A stretch of 64,000 nt of DNA from Deltaproteobacteria bacterium (GTDB taxonomy: Bacteria > Myxococcota_A > Polyangia > Polyangiales > Houyiibacteriaceae): assembly GCA_017644045.1 (NCBI GenBank), contig JAEPMI010000001.1:852127-916126 (forward strand), given 5' to 3'. Position 1 is the first letter of the stretch. Each line of letters starts with the position of its first letter. The notes beneath the pieces are model-generated. The model made no database searches, was not told the DNA's origin, and saw only the letters and a program-made list of their open reading frames with translations. Made by a program: the position numbers and the translations under genes. Below are positions 50,112 through 58,605 of this stretch, in pieces.

Positions 50112-51872
50112 ATGGCCGACCGCACCAGTCGTCGCCGCTCGCGTTTCGAGCGGCGCATCCGACGCCGGATGGCGCTGACGGCCGCGGTGGAGGAAGCCGA
50201 CGCCACGCCGAGAACGGTCGGTCCCGCCCGAGAGGCGACCGAGGCCGATCAGTGGATCGACCTCATCCACCACGTGCCCCGAGTCACGGTGGACATCGAA
50301 GTCCTCCGCTCGGCCGTGCGCTTCTCGTTCGAGTCCGGCGATGCGGGTGGGCTGCTGCGTCGCTCCGTGGAGGACGCGCCCATCGCGCCGAGCTCGTTCG
50401 CCGCCGGCTCCTTCGCGGACGGGCTCTTCCTACCCGAGCTGATCAAGCACGTCTTCCGCCCCACGGTCGGCGGCATGTCGATGGGGCCGAGCGAGCGTCA
50501 CCTGGTCACGCTCCTGCGCTCACCGCCCGACGACGTGCGCGACGTCGTCCTCCGCCAGTCGGTGCTCCGCGAGCTCGTCGCCACACCGAAGCTCCGCGAG
50601 TCGGTGGAGAAGGCCTACGGGCTGCTGCGCGATCTGCGCGATCACCTCGACGAGCGGCCGATGTCGCCGGGCGACACCGTGCGCCGCAAGGTCGAGGTGC
50701 TGACCACCCTGCGCGACTTCTTCGTGGTCGCCGCCAACGGCCTCGAGGGGAGCGAGTCGGCGCTGAGCCGACTGCAGGCGCGGGCGAGCGAGGTGCAGTC
50801 GTCCGCGGTCTTCGAGCGACTGGAGCAGGTGCTCTCCGCCGAGGGTGAGATGGCCGTCCTCGACGTGCGGCTGGTGCTCGCGTCCGACGGTCAGATCCGC
50901 GACTTCCAGCTCGTCCGCTCCGAGGAGCCGGTGGGGAACCCGGTCATCCGCTCGCCCTGGCGCCGCTTCTGGTCGCGCATCGTCGCGTTCTTCCGCGGTT
51001 ACCGCTACGGCGAGCAGGAGGTGCTGCTCAAGGTCGTCGACGAGGTCTTCGCCTCGCTCGAGGACGAGGTGCTCCCGCTGATCAGCCTGCTCGGCGACCT
51101 CGAGCTCTACCTCGCCGCCCTCGCGTTCCGCGACCGCGCCACCAAGGTCGGGCTCGAGGTGTGCTTGCCGACGGTCGTCGACACGCCGGCGCTCGAGGAG
51201 CCGAGCGGGCCCGCGGAGTTGCGCGGGCTCTTCAACCCGCTGCTCCTGCTCCAGGACGTGGTGCCCGTGCCGCAGGACCTGGTGACCGAGGGGCACGACG
51301 CGATCGTGCTCGTGACCGGACCGAACTCCGGCGGCAAGACGCGCACGCTGCAGGCGGTCGCGCTGGCGCAGCTCATGGCGCAGGCGGGGCTCTTCGTGCC
51401 CGCGCGCGCAGCGTCGCTCACGCGCGCGCCAGCGATGTTCGTCTCGCTCGTGGAGAGCGCGCCGGCCGACCAGAAGGAAGGCCGGCTGGGCACCGAGCTC
51501 ATGCGGGTGCGGCGCCTCTTCGAAGAGATCCAACCGGGGAGCCTGGTGATCCTCGACGAGCTCTGCTCCGGTACGAACCCCGGCGAGGGCATCGCGATCT
51601 TCAACATGGTGCTGGGGCTGTTGCCGCGACTTCGGCCGCGCGCGTTCCTCACGACCCATTTCCTCGACGCCGCACGCGAGCTCGAGGCGAACCCACCAGT
51701 GGACCGACTGGTGATGCGACAGGTCGAGCTGACCGAAGACGACGAGCCCACCTATCAGCTGGTCGACGGCGTGGCGCCGAGCTCGCTGGCCCACGCCGTG
51801 GCGTCGCGCCTCGGCGTGACCGAGGAGGAGCTCGAAGCGCTGGTCGCGAAGCGATTGAAGGCGGCGAAGTGA
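50112..51872 (+). CDS. MutS-family ATPase, truncated N-terminal type
   Basis: 586 residues. The C-terminal third is a MutS ATPase: TGPNSGGKTRTL (Walker A, 402-413), VSLVESAPADQKEGRLGTE, VILDELCSGTNPGEG (Asp482-Glu483, Walker B) and LTTHFLDAA. The N-terminal ~340 residues contain helical core and clamp-like segments but no MutS mismatch-reading domain and no Smr or MutS2 nuclease part. A basic aromatic stretch WRRFWSRIVAFFRGYRYG (~284) is unusual. It belongs to a poorly characterised short MutS branch; mismatch repair is not implied. Its stop overlaps the next start (GTGA). Confidence 0.85.
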   Translation: MADRTSRRRSRFERRIRRRMALTAAVEEADATPRTVGPAREATEADQWIDLIHHVPRVTVDIEVLRSAVRFSFESGDAGGLLRRSVEDAPIAPSSFAAGSFADGLFLPELIKHVFRPTVGGMSMGPSERHLVTLLRSPPDDVRDVVLRQSVLRELVATPKLRESVEKAYGLLRDLRDHLDERPMSPGDTVRRKVEVLTTLRDFFVVAANGLEGSESALSRLQARASEVQSSAVFERLEQVLSAEGEMAVLDVRLVLASDGQIRDFQLVRSEEPVGNPVIRSPWRRFWSRIVAFFRGYRYGEQEVLLKVVDEVFASLEDEVLPLISLLGDLELYLAALAFRDRATKVGLEVCLPTVVDTPALEEPSGPAELRGLFNPLLLLQDVVPVPQDLVTEGHDAIVLVTGPNSGGKTRTLQAVALAQLMAQAGLFVPARAASLTRAPAMFVSLVESAPADQKEGRLGTELMRVRRLFEEIQPGSLVILDELCSGTNPGEGIAIFNMVLGLLPRLRPRAFLTTHFLDAARELEANPPVDRLVMRQVELTEDDEPTYQLVDGVAPSSLAHAVASRLGVTEEELEALVAKRLKAAK

Positions 51873-52852
51873 GAGCCCTGGCGCTCGCGGTGCTGCTCGG
51901 CTGCGGTGGTGCCTCGACGCCCGGGACCGCGGAGCCCACCGCCATCGGCGCCAGCGCCGAGCTCCGAGCCCAGGAGCGACGCGAGGCCGACGGACCGGTC
52001 GGCGCGTCCCTCGCCGCCATGGCGGAGGCGGACCTCACCACCGAAGAAGGCCTGGAGGTGCTGAGCTTCAGCGCGGCGTCCGTCTTCGCGATGGCGACCT
52101 TCACGCTCGCGCTCCAGGCCCATGCGGGCGAGCCGACCGACTGCATCGAGCGGGAGCACTCCGAGACCGCGGACGGCACGCGCACGGTCGTTCGCGCCAA
52201 CGAATGCCCGAGAGACGACACGCCGGAGCGTCGCATGACGGGCGAGCTGATCATCGAAACCCGAGAGCAGAGCTGCGGCGAGTGGGTCGGGCTGACGCTC
52301 GGTTCGTGGTCCATCGTCGACGACCGGCACTGCGGCAGCACCGAGCACCCGAAAGGCACCCGGATCTTCCAGGGCCGGATCCTCTCGAACGAGTGCGGCA
52401 ACACAATGTCGATCGAGCTGCTCATCTCCGGCGACGGTTGGGAGGAGCGCGACGGCGTCTGCCAGCCCATGCGCGAGACGGCGCTCCGCTACGAGCTGAG
52501 CCACGGGGCCGACGGACTGGAAGGGGCCGCTCCGATGAATGGCCGGGGCGAGGTGGGCATCGCGGGCGCCGGGCGCGCCCGTGTGGAGACCATCGACGAG
52601 GTGCTCGGTCGGCAGGACTGCCGAACGGAAGCAGAGTCGGGCGTCACTCGTGCTAGCGCCGGCGGCCACGTGGCGGAGGTCACCTACGACGGCGCCACCG
52701 AGTGCTCCAACCCGGGGAGCGCGCCCTACACGCTCGACGGACAGCCGGCTGGCCGCACCGAGCACGCGTGCGCCACTGGCGGCACCCCCTCTGCGTTCGC
52801 CCTCCCCTGCGTCGTGCTCCTGCTCCTGCTTCGGCGCCGCTCGAGGACCTGA
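51869..52852 (+). CDS. lipoprotein/secreted protein with MYXO-CTERM-like tail
   Basis: 327 residues from the GTG at 51869. The N-terminus VRALALAVLLGCGG is a short lipoprotein-type signal. The last 30 residues read as a Cys (ACATGG), a hydrophobic helix (FALPCVVLLLLL) and an RRRSR cluster, the layout of the MYXO-CTERM sorting signal of myxobacteria. The middle is a Cys-rich globular region (14 Cys) without recognisable family. Having both a lipobox and a MYXO-CTERM-like tail is odd. It is translationally coupled to a cytosolic MutS-type ATPase. Confidence 0.6.
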   Translation: MRALALAVLLGCGGASTPGTAEPTAIGASAELRAQERREADGPVGASLAAMAEADLTTEEGLEVLSFSAASVFAMATFTLALQAHAGEPTDCIEREHSETADGTRTVVRANECPRDDTPERRMTGELIIETREQSCGEWVGLTLGSWSIVDDRHCGSTEHPKGTRIFQGRILSNECGNTMSIELLISGDGWEERDGVCQPMRETALRYELSHGADGLEGAAPMNGRGEVGIAGAGRARVETIDEVLGRQDCRTEAESGVTRASAGGHVAEVTYDGATECSNPGSAPYTLDGQPAGRTEHACATGGTPSAFALPCVVLLLLLRRRSRT

Positions 52853-52915
52853 GGGCACTGCCCCCACCTCGGGGTGCGACGACGCTCATCGCACGCATGG
52901 TGTAGATTCGTCGCG

Positions 52916-55900
52916 ATGGATCGGACTCGACTTCATTGGGTCTTGGCCCTTTCGTCGCTTCTCGCGGCCTGTGGAGACGACGCGGCGCCCCCGGACGCGG
53001 CGCTCGGGTGCACCGCGGACGTCCAGTGCTCCGACGGAGTCTTCTGCAACGGCGAGGAGCGCTGCGATCCCAGCGACCCCGCTGCCAGCGCGCTCGGTTG
53101 CGTCGCTGGGGAAACGCCCTGCCTCGCAGGTCAGCGTTGCGACGAGCCCGACGCGCGTTGTGCCGCTCTCTGCGACGTGACCACCGACGCCGACGGCGAC
53201 GGATTCGCGGCGCTGGATTGTGGCGGCGACGACTGCGACGACGCCGATCCCGGCCGCTATCCGGGCAACGTCGAGATCTGCGACGACTCGGGCGTCGACG
53301 AGGACTGCGACCCCAGCACCATCGGCGATCGGGACGTCGACGCGGACGGTCACATCGACGCCGCCTGCTGCAACGGTGACCACTGCGGCACCGACTGCTC
53401 CGACCGCCTGGCCACGATCAACCCGGGGGCCTCCGAGGTGTGCGACCTCGTCGACCAGGACTGCGACGGCAACGTCGACGAAGGCGTGCTCTCCATGGGG
53501 TTCGAGGACCGCGACGGCGACCGTCATGGCGACCCCGGCCGTGAGCGGCTCGCATGCGCCTTCGACGGCGACGTCACGCCTTCGATGCTGGACTGCGCGG
53601 ACGACGATGGACGCGTCCACGGGCAGATGCTCGAGATCTGCGACGGCGTCGACAACGACTGCGACGACGCGATCGACGAGGATCGCTTCAGCGTCTCTTG
53701 GTACGTCGACGCCGACGGTGACGGCTTCGGCGATCCCGCCGGCGAGGTGCGAGCGAGCTGCGAGCCCATCGAGGGGTTCTCCACGCTGCCCTTCGACTGC
53801 GACGACGGCGACGCCGATCGCAGCCCGATCACGCCGGAGGCCTGCAACGCCCTCGACGACGACTGCGACGGGCGCGCAGACTTCGTGCTCGAGACCGGGG
53901 ACACCGAGGACGACGACGGTGACGGCGTCGCCGACGCCCGCTGCCCTGGTGGCGCCGGGACCGACTGCGACGACCGTGATCCTCTGACTCGCCCGGGCGC
54001 ACCCGAGCTCTGCGATGGTGTCGACAACGACTGCGACGGCACCATCGACGAAGGCGCGACCGAGCAGCTCTGGTACGTGGACGAGGACCGCGACGGCTTC
54101 GGCGACGAGTCCGCCGAGCGCCGCGCGAGCTGCGAGCGGGTGCCGGGCCTGGTGCTCCAGGGTGGCGACTGCGACGACGGAGACGCGTCCGTACGACCGA
54201 GCGCCAGCGAGCGGTGCAACGGCATCGACGACGACTGCGACGGTTCGTTCGACGAGAACGCCGGTTTCGTCGCCACCTACGCGGACGCCGATGGCGACGG
54301 GTTCGGCACGGGCATGCCCGTGGCCCAGTGCGCGGTCGCAGGTCTGCGCGCGACCCTCCCCGGCGATTGTGACGACCGCTCCGGCGCGGTGCACCCAGCG
54401 GCGGTCGAGCTCTGCGATCGGGTCGACAACGACTGCGACGGTTCGGTGGACGAAGGCATCGGCACGCTCCCGATCACGACCTACCTCGACACCGACGGCG
54501 ACGGCTTCGGCGATCCCGCAACCGCGCTCACCGAGACTCCGATCGCCGGGAGCTGCACCTTCGATCCCGCTCGCACCACGCTCGGTGGCGATTGCGACGA
54601 CTCCGACGTCGATCGCTTCCCCGGCGCGACCGAGCTGTGCGACTCCGTCGACCAGGACTGCGACGGCACCGTCGACGAGGAGGCGGGCGACGTGGCCCAG
54701 TACCTCGACCTGGATGGCGACGGCTTCGGTGGAGGCACCCCCATGCTCTCGTGCGACCCCGTCGCCGACCACGCGCTTCGACCCGACGACTGCGACGATG
54801 GCGACCCGGCCATCCGCCCCGGTGGGACCGAGCGCTGCAATGGGGTGGACGACGACTGCGACGGCGCCATCGACGAGGCGCCCGCCGGCACGCTCGACTG
54901 TCCGCTCGACTCCGCGAACGCCTTCCCCGTCTGCAACGCCGGCGTCTGCGGCTTCGACGCTTGCCTTCCCGGCTTCGACGATTGCGACGGCACGTCCACC
55001 AATGGCTGCGAGACCGTGCTCGCCACCGACGCGGCCCACTGCGGGATGTGCGACGCCAGGTGTGGACTCGCGGACCGCTGCGAGAGCGCGAGCTGCGCGC
55101 TCTTGCCGATCGACGACGTGGCCACCAGCTCCGCTGGCGGCTGCTTCCTGCGCGCGGGCCAGGTCTTCTGCTGGGGTGACGACCGCGGAAACGCGGTGGT
55201 CGGCGACGGCAGTGACTTCAACGAGCTGCTCTGGGGCCCGAAGCGCCCGGTGCTCGGCCTCACCGACGCCGTGGCCATCGTGGGCGGTGCGATGCATTTC
55301 TGTGCGCTCCGCGCCACGAACGAAGTCGTCTGCTGGGGCCAGAACTCGTCGGGGCAACTCGGCGACGGCACCACGAACCAGGGCGCGGCGCCGACCGCGG
55401 TGGTCGGCGGACACCTCTTCGCGCAGATCGCCGCGGAAGGGAGCCAGACCTGCGGGCGGGATCTGGCGGGCGCCGTCTGGTGCTGGGGCACCCACTCGGG
55501 CGCCGGCCGTCGCGAGACACCGGTCGAGATCACCTTCGAGGATGGTTCCTCGATGGACGCGACCGAGATGGACGTCGGGGGCAGCCATGTCTGCGTCGTG
55601 CGCGGGACCGACGGCCGGGTCTACTGCGCGGGCTGGAACGATCGCGAGCAAGTCGGCCTGAGCGGGCTCTCGCTGCTGCAGTTCACCGCGCCGGTGGCGA
55701 GCGTCACCAGCGCCACGGACCTCGGGCTCGGAGCGATCGTCTCCTGCGCCCGCCAATCCGATGGCACGGTCTGGTGCTGGGGCGACGGGGCCAACGGGGC
55801 GCTCGGCGACGGGACCACGAGCGGCACCCGCCGGGACCCGGCGCCGGTCACCGGCCTCACCGATGCGGTGGAGGTGGAGGCCGGAAGCTCCCACGTCTGC

Positions 55901-56194
55901 GCGCGCCGGACTGACGACACCCTGGTGTGCTGGGGCCGGAACCAGCAGCTCCAGCTCGGCGACCCCGCCTTCACGGACGGCACGTCCGCCGTGCCGCGGG
56001 CGGTCCCCGGCTTGACCGACGTGGTGGCCTTCGGGGTCCATCAGCGGACGGCTACCGGGTCGATCGGACCGGTGTGCGCCGCCGAGGGCGCGACGGCCCG
56101 CTGCTGGGGTCCGGCCTCGTGGGGCCGCTCCGGTGACGGCATGACCGTTCACGACGATCGCGCCCCTCCCGTTCAGGTGCAGCTCTTCCCCTGA
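52916..56194 (+). CDS. giant MopE-repeat and RCC1-repeat lipoprotein
   Basis: 1092 residues from the ATG at 52916; lipobox SLLAAC (Cys19). Residues ~90-655 carry more than ten Cys/Asp-rich MopE-type repeats (DCDDGDxxxxPGxxExCDGxDNDCDGxxDE). From ~730 an RCC1-like seven-bladed propeller begins with repeated FCALRATNEVVCWGQNSSGQ, CVVRGTDGRVYCAGWN, CARQSDGTVWCWGDGANGAL and CARRTDDTLVCWGRNQQLQL blocks (WG-x-N-x-x-GQLGDGT pattern). Probably a surface protein whose repeats bind divalent cations. Role unknown; convergent with rarA. Confidence 0.9.
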   Translation: MDRTRLHWVLALSSLLAACGDDAAPPDAALGCTADVQCSDGVFCNGEERCDPSDPAASALGCVAGETPCLAGQRCDEPDARCAALCDVTTDADGDGFAALDCGGDDCDDADPGRYPGNVEICDDSGVDEDCDPSTIGDRDVDADGHIDAACCNGDHCGTDCSDRLATINPGASEVCDLVDQDCDGNVDEGVLSMGFEDRDGDRHGDPGRERLACAFDGDVTPSMLDCADDDGRVHGQMLEICDGVDNDCDDAIDEDRFSVSWYVDADGDGFGDPAGEVRASCEPIEGFSTLPFDCDDGDADRSPITPEACNALDDDCDGRADFVLETGDTEDDDGDGVADARCPGGAGTDCDDRDPLTRPGAPELCDGVDNDCDGTIDEGATEQLWYVDEDRDGFGDESAERRASCERVPGLVLQGGDCDDGDASVRPSASERCNGIDDDCDGSFDENAGFVATYADADGDGFGTGMPVAQCAVAGLRATLPGDCDDRSGAVHPAAVELCDRVDNDCDGSVDEGIGTLPITTYLDTDGDGFGDPATALTETPIAGSCTFDPARTTLGGDCDDSDVDRFPGATELCDSVDQDCDGTVDEEAGDVAQYLDLDGDGFGGGTPMLSCDPVADHALRPDDCDDGDPAIRPGGTERCNGVDDDCDGAIDEAPAGTLDCPLDSANAFPVCNAGVCGFDACLPGFDDCDGTSTNGCETVLATDAAHCGMCDARCGLADRCESASCALLPIDDVATSSAGGCFLRAGQVFCWGDDRGNAVVGDGSDFNELLWGPKRPVLGLTDAVAIVGGAMHFCALRATNEVVCWGQNSSGQLGDGTTNQGAAPTAVVGGHLFAQIAAEGSQTCGRDLAGAVWCWGTHSGAGRRETPVEITFEDGSSMDATEMDVGGSHVCVVRGTDGRVYCAGWNDREQVGLSGLSLLQFTAPVASVTSATDLGLGAIVSCARQSDGTVWCWGDGANGALGDGTTSGTRRDPAPVTGLTDAVEVEAGSSHVCARRTDDTLVCWGRNQQLQLGDPAFTDGTSAVPRAVPGLTDVVAFGVHQRTATGSIGPVCAAEGATARCWGPASWGRSGDGMTVHDDRAPPVQVQLFP

Positions 56195-56204
56195 TGCGCC
56201 GGGC

Positions 56205-56225
56205 GCCCGCCACCGATGGGCGGGC
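56205..56225. terminator. hairpin between convergent genes
   Basis: GCCCGCC (56205-56211) and GGCGGGC (56219-56225) form a perfect 7-bp stem with a seven-base loop in the 49-bp gap between the giant lipoprotein gene and rarA, which converge. No T-run. Confidence 0.5.
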
Positions 56226-56243
56226 CATGGTGCTGTCCAGACG

Positions 56244-57545
56244 CTACTCGTCGTCTTCGCCGCGCAGGCGCGCCAGGCGCTCGCGGATGCGCGCTTCGAG
56301 ACCGGAGTCGCGGGGGAAGTAGTAGCGCCGCCCGAGCAGCTTCTCGGGCATGTAGGTCTCGCCCTTCGCGTAGCCGCCCTCGTCGTGCGGGTAGCGGTAG
56401 CCCTCGCCGTTGCCATCCGCCTTCATGAGCTTCGTGGGGGCGTTGCGGAGCTTCTTCGGCACCGGGAGCGCGCCGAACTCGGCCACGTCGGCGCGGGCCG
56501 CCTTGAAGGCGTCGTAGCTCGCGTTCGATTTGGGGGCCGAGGCGAGATAGGTGCAGCACTGCGCGAGCGAGTGGAGCGCTTCGGGCATGCCGAGCCGGTG
56601 GAACGCCTGGTCGGCAGCGATGGCGATCTGCAGCCCACGGGGGTCGGCGTTGCCGATGTCCTCGCTGGCGAAGATGATCATTCGCCGCAGGACGAAGCGC
56701 GGATCCTCCCCGGCTTCGAGCAGGCGAAACATCCAATAGAGCGAGGCGTCCGGGTCGGTGCCACGCATCGACTTGATGAACGCGCTGACCACGTCGTAGT
56801 GCGCATCCCCGGTCTTGTCGTGCAGGAGCGTCCGTGCGCCGTACGCGTCCGCGACGGCTTCGGCGTCGATGACCGTCCGGTCGGCCGCGAGCGTCTCCAG
56901 GGTCGTCAGCGCACGCCGCGCGTCGCCGCCAGCGCCGACGGCGAGCGCCTCGAGGCCATCCTCCGTCAGCTCCACCGCCCCGCCGAGGCCACGCTGCGGA
57001 TCGCGCACCGCGCGCTCGATCACCCGGGTCAGCGCCTCTTCCGAGAGCGACTCGAGGCGGAACACGCGCGCTCGGCTCAGCAGCGCCGCGTTCACCGCGA
57101 AGGACGGGTTCTCGGTGGTCGCGCCAACGAGGGTGACCGTGCCGTCCTCCACGTGCGGCAGGAGCGCGTCCTGCTGCGCCTTGTTGAAGCGGTGGATCTC
57201 GTCGACGAAGAGAAGCGAGCGACCGCCTCGGCGACGGCGCTCCTTCGCCTCGTCGAGGATCTTGCGGAGCTGAGGCACGCCGCCGAGCACGGCGCTGAAG
57301 GGGATGAAGGTCGCGCTGGTCTCGTGCGCGAGCACCCGCGCGAGCGTGGTCTTGCCGGTACCGGGCGGTCCCCAGAGGACGATCGACGGGAGGCGGTCCG
57401 CGGCGATCAATCGGCGGAGGAGCGCACCCTCCCCGACCAACGCCACCTGCCCCTCCACCTCGGAGAGGCGGCGCGGACGCATGCGCTCGGCGAGGGGCGC
57501 ATTCGCCTCCGCCACCTTGTCGAACAGATTTCCCGACCCATTCAT
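56244..57545 (-). CDS. rarA: replication-associated recombination protein A
   Basis: 433 residues from the ATG at 57545 (MNGSGNLFD; GGAG nine bases upstream). AERMRPRRLSEVEGQ (14-28) is the family hallmark, LWGPPGTGKTTLA is Walker A, FVDEIHRFNKAQQDAL is Walker B with sensor 1 GATTENPSF, and the C-terminus has YDAFKAARADVAEFGALPVPKKLRNAPTKLMK. RarA/MgsA is a clamp-loader-like AAA+ ATPase that acts at stalled forks. The intergenic region shared with the PilZ-type gene contains a 24-bp inverted repeat whose left arm lies 16 bp before its start. Confidence 0.95.
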   Translation of the reverse strand: MNGSGNLFDKVAEANAPLAERMRPRRLSEVEGQVALVGEGALLRRLIAADRLPSIVLWGPPGTGKTTLARVLAHETSATFIPFSAVLGGVPQLRKILDEAKERRRRGGRSLLFVDEIHRFNKAQQDALLPHVEDGTVTLVGATTENPSFAVNAALLSRARVFRLESLSEEALTRVIERAVRDPQRGLGGAVELTEDGLEALAVGAGGDARRALTTLETLAADRTVIDAEAVADAYGARTLLHDKTGDAHYDVVSAFIKSMRGTDPDASLYWMFRLLEAGEDPRFVLRRMIIFASEDIGNADPRGLQIAIAADQAFHRLGMPEALHSLAQCCTYLASAPKSNASYDAFKAARADVAEFGALPVPKKLRNAPTKLMKADGNGEGYRYPHDEGGYAKGETYMPEKLLGRRYYFPRDSGLEARIRERLARLRGEDDE

Positions 57546-57952
57546 GTGAGGCGCTCCGCAGGTACAACAACCCGGGAGTACGGTCTGGGTAGCCGTGGAT
57601 GATCGGCCCCGAGGTCGTTCACCGCGCCGACGCAGGACAGGCATGAGCCTATTCAAGGAGGTCGGTGGGCGACATCGGGGTCGAGGGCCGCGGGGAGCGG
57701 ACCGTACTTCCGGGTTGTTGTACCCAGAGCCTGACACCAATCCCCGCGATTCCAAGGAAGGAATCGGCGCCGGTGTCCCACCCCCACTGCATGCTTCGCG
57801 CCCCACGCGGCGACCCTGACATTCGTGTCGCGGCCACCACACCAGTGCGAACGCGGCTACCCACCTCCCGACCACGAACCACCGCAAGTCCCTGTAAGAA
57901 CCGGGTGGCACGAGCGTTGCTCTTCCAGAGACCACTCACCCCCGGAAACGCC
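57546..57952. promoter_or_regulatory. 407-bp divergent regulatory region with 24-bp inverted repeat
   Basis: Between rarA and the PilZ-type gene no convincing gene is present. Arms at 57561-57584 and 57701-57724 are inverted repeats matching at 23 of 24 bases (one strand begins GGTACAACAACCCGGGAGTA) separated by 116 bp. A small palindrome GATTCC-aaggaa-GGAATC lies near 57750. An AAGGAGGT at 57653-57660 is not followed by a plausible gene. The region ends with a sigma54 promoter (57906-57921). Confidence 0.6.
57906..57921 (+). promoter_or_regulatory. sigma54 (RpoN) promoter of the PilZ-type gene
   Basis: TGGCACGAGCGTTGCT matches the -24/-12 consensus TGGCACG-N4-TTGCW exactly, with the required ten bases between GG and GC. 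The predicted transcription start is about 57932, some 20 nt before the ATG at 57953, and supports that start. Transcription would require an enhancer-binding protein. Confidence 0.85.
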
Positions 57953-58372
57953 ATGCATCTCCTCGACCTCCTTCACGACTACCAGCACCTGCGCGCCAAG
58001 GCCGACCTCGTGTCCCTGGCTCCGCACGAGGTGGTGCGTCTCGACGGGCTCACGCAGCTCCTGCGAGGGAACGCGGAGGGCCGTCGAAAGACGCCGCGCT
58101 TCGGTTTCCCACGACCGCTGCCGGTCACGATCGCCCCGCGCGGAAGCGAGGGCTTCGTCCCCGCGAGGCTGCGCGAGATCGGCGCCCAGGGCGCCGCGCT
58201 CGAGCTCGAGCGCCCGCTCCCCGAGGGGCGCACGCTGATCCTCTACTTCGACGACGAGGAGCGCGGCCTCCGCTTCGAGATGCCCGCCATCGTCGTCTGG
58301 CAAGCGGGTGGCCACGCCGGGATCCGCTTCGAGGGCATGCCCACGCGCCGCGACCTCGCCCGCGCGGCCTAG
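57953..58372 (+). CDS. PilZ-like protein with degenerate binding motif
   Basis: 139 residues from the ATG at 57953. A helical start (MHLLDLLHDYQHLRAKADLV) precedes a PilZ-type beta barrel from ~55: GRRKTPRFGFPRPLPVTI, FVPARLREIGAQGAALEL, ILYFDDEERGLRFEMPAIVVW and GIRFEGMP. The Arg-rich RRKTPR corresponds to the RxxxR motif, but the D/NxSxxG motif reads EIGAQG, lacking Asp and Ser, so c-di-GMP binding may be lost or altered. The sigma54 promoter upstream makes it developmentally or stress regulated by inference. Confidence 0.75.
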   Translation: MHLLDLLHDYQHLRAKADLVSLAPHEVVRLDGLTQLLRGNAEGRRKTPRFGFPRPLPVTIAPRGSEGFVPARLREIGAQGAALELERPLPEGRTLILYFDDEERGLRFEMPAIVVWQAGGHAGIRFEGMPTRRDLARAA

Positions 58373-58405
58373 CTCCCCGTTTCGCGATGCCGGCGGTGTA
58401 GCGAA

Positions 58406-58600
58406 TTCTCGCACAAAGCCACAGGGAGCACGAAGCCTTCACAAAGGGGAACTGGATGAGGAGCCACGCGTGCGCCGTCCGCCGCGCATGCGGTCGAACG
58501 CCGCCGCGAAGTCGGTCCGATCCACAAAAAACCTTTGTGTTCCTCTGTGTTCTTCGTGCCTTTGTGCGAGAACAAGAGCCCAGTGGGCCCAACGAAGCCT
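58406..58600. repeat. dispersed inverted-repeat element, copy 2
   Basis: Left arm 58406-58447 starts TTCTCGCACAAAG and ends CACAAAGG; right arm 58532-58572 is its diverged inverted complement with CCTTTGTG, CTCTGTG and TTCGTGCC units. The core (58448-58531) is 84 bp and GC-rich. The word CCAACGAAGCCT (58589-58600) follows the right arm by about 19 bases, as in copy 1. It lies between the PilZ-type gene and the 3' end of the next gene. Confidence 0.85.
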
Positions 58601-58605
58601 GGAGC

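Noticed and set aside
57643..57819. Small gene behind AAGGAGGT at 57653
   Set aside because: The following frames give Arg/Gly/Pro-rich peptides with no fold and no conserved feature; the sigma54 promoter lies downstream and starts at the PilZ-type ATG.
57665..57952. N-terminal extension of the PilZ-type protein
   Set aside because: The extension would be translated from DNA upstream of the sigma54 promoter and is compositionally unlike protein coding sequence.
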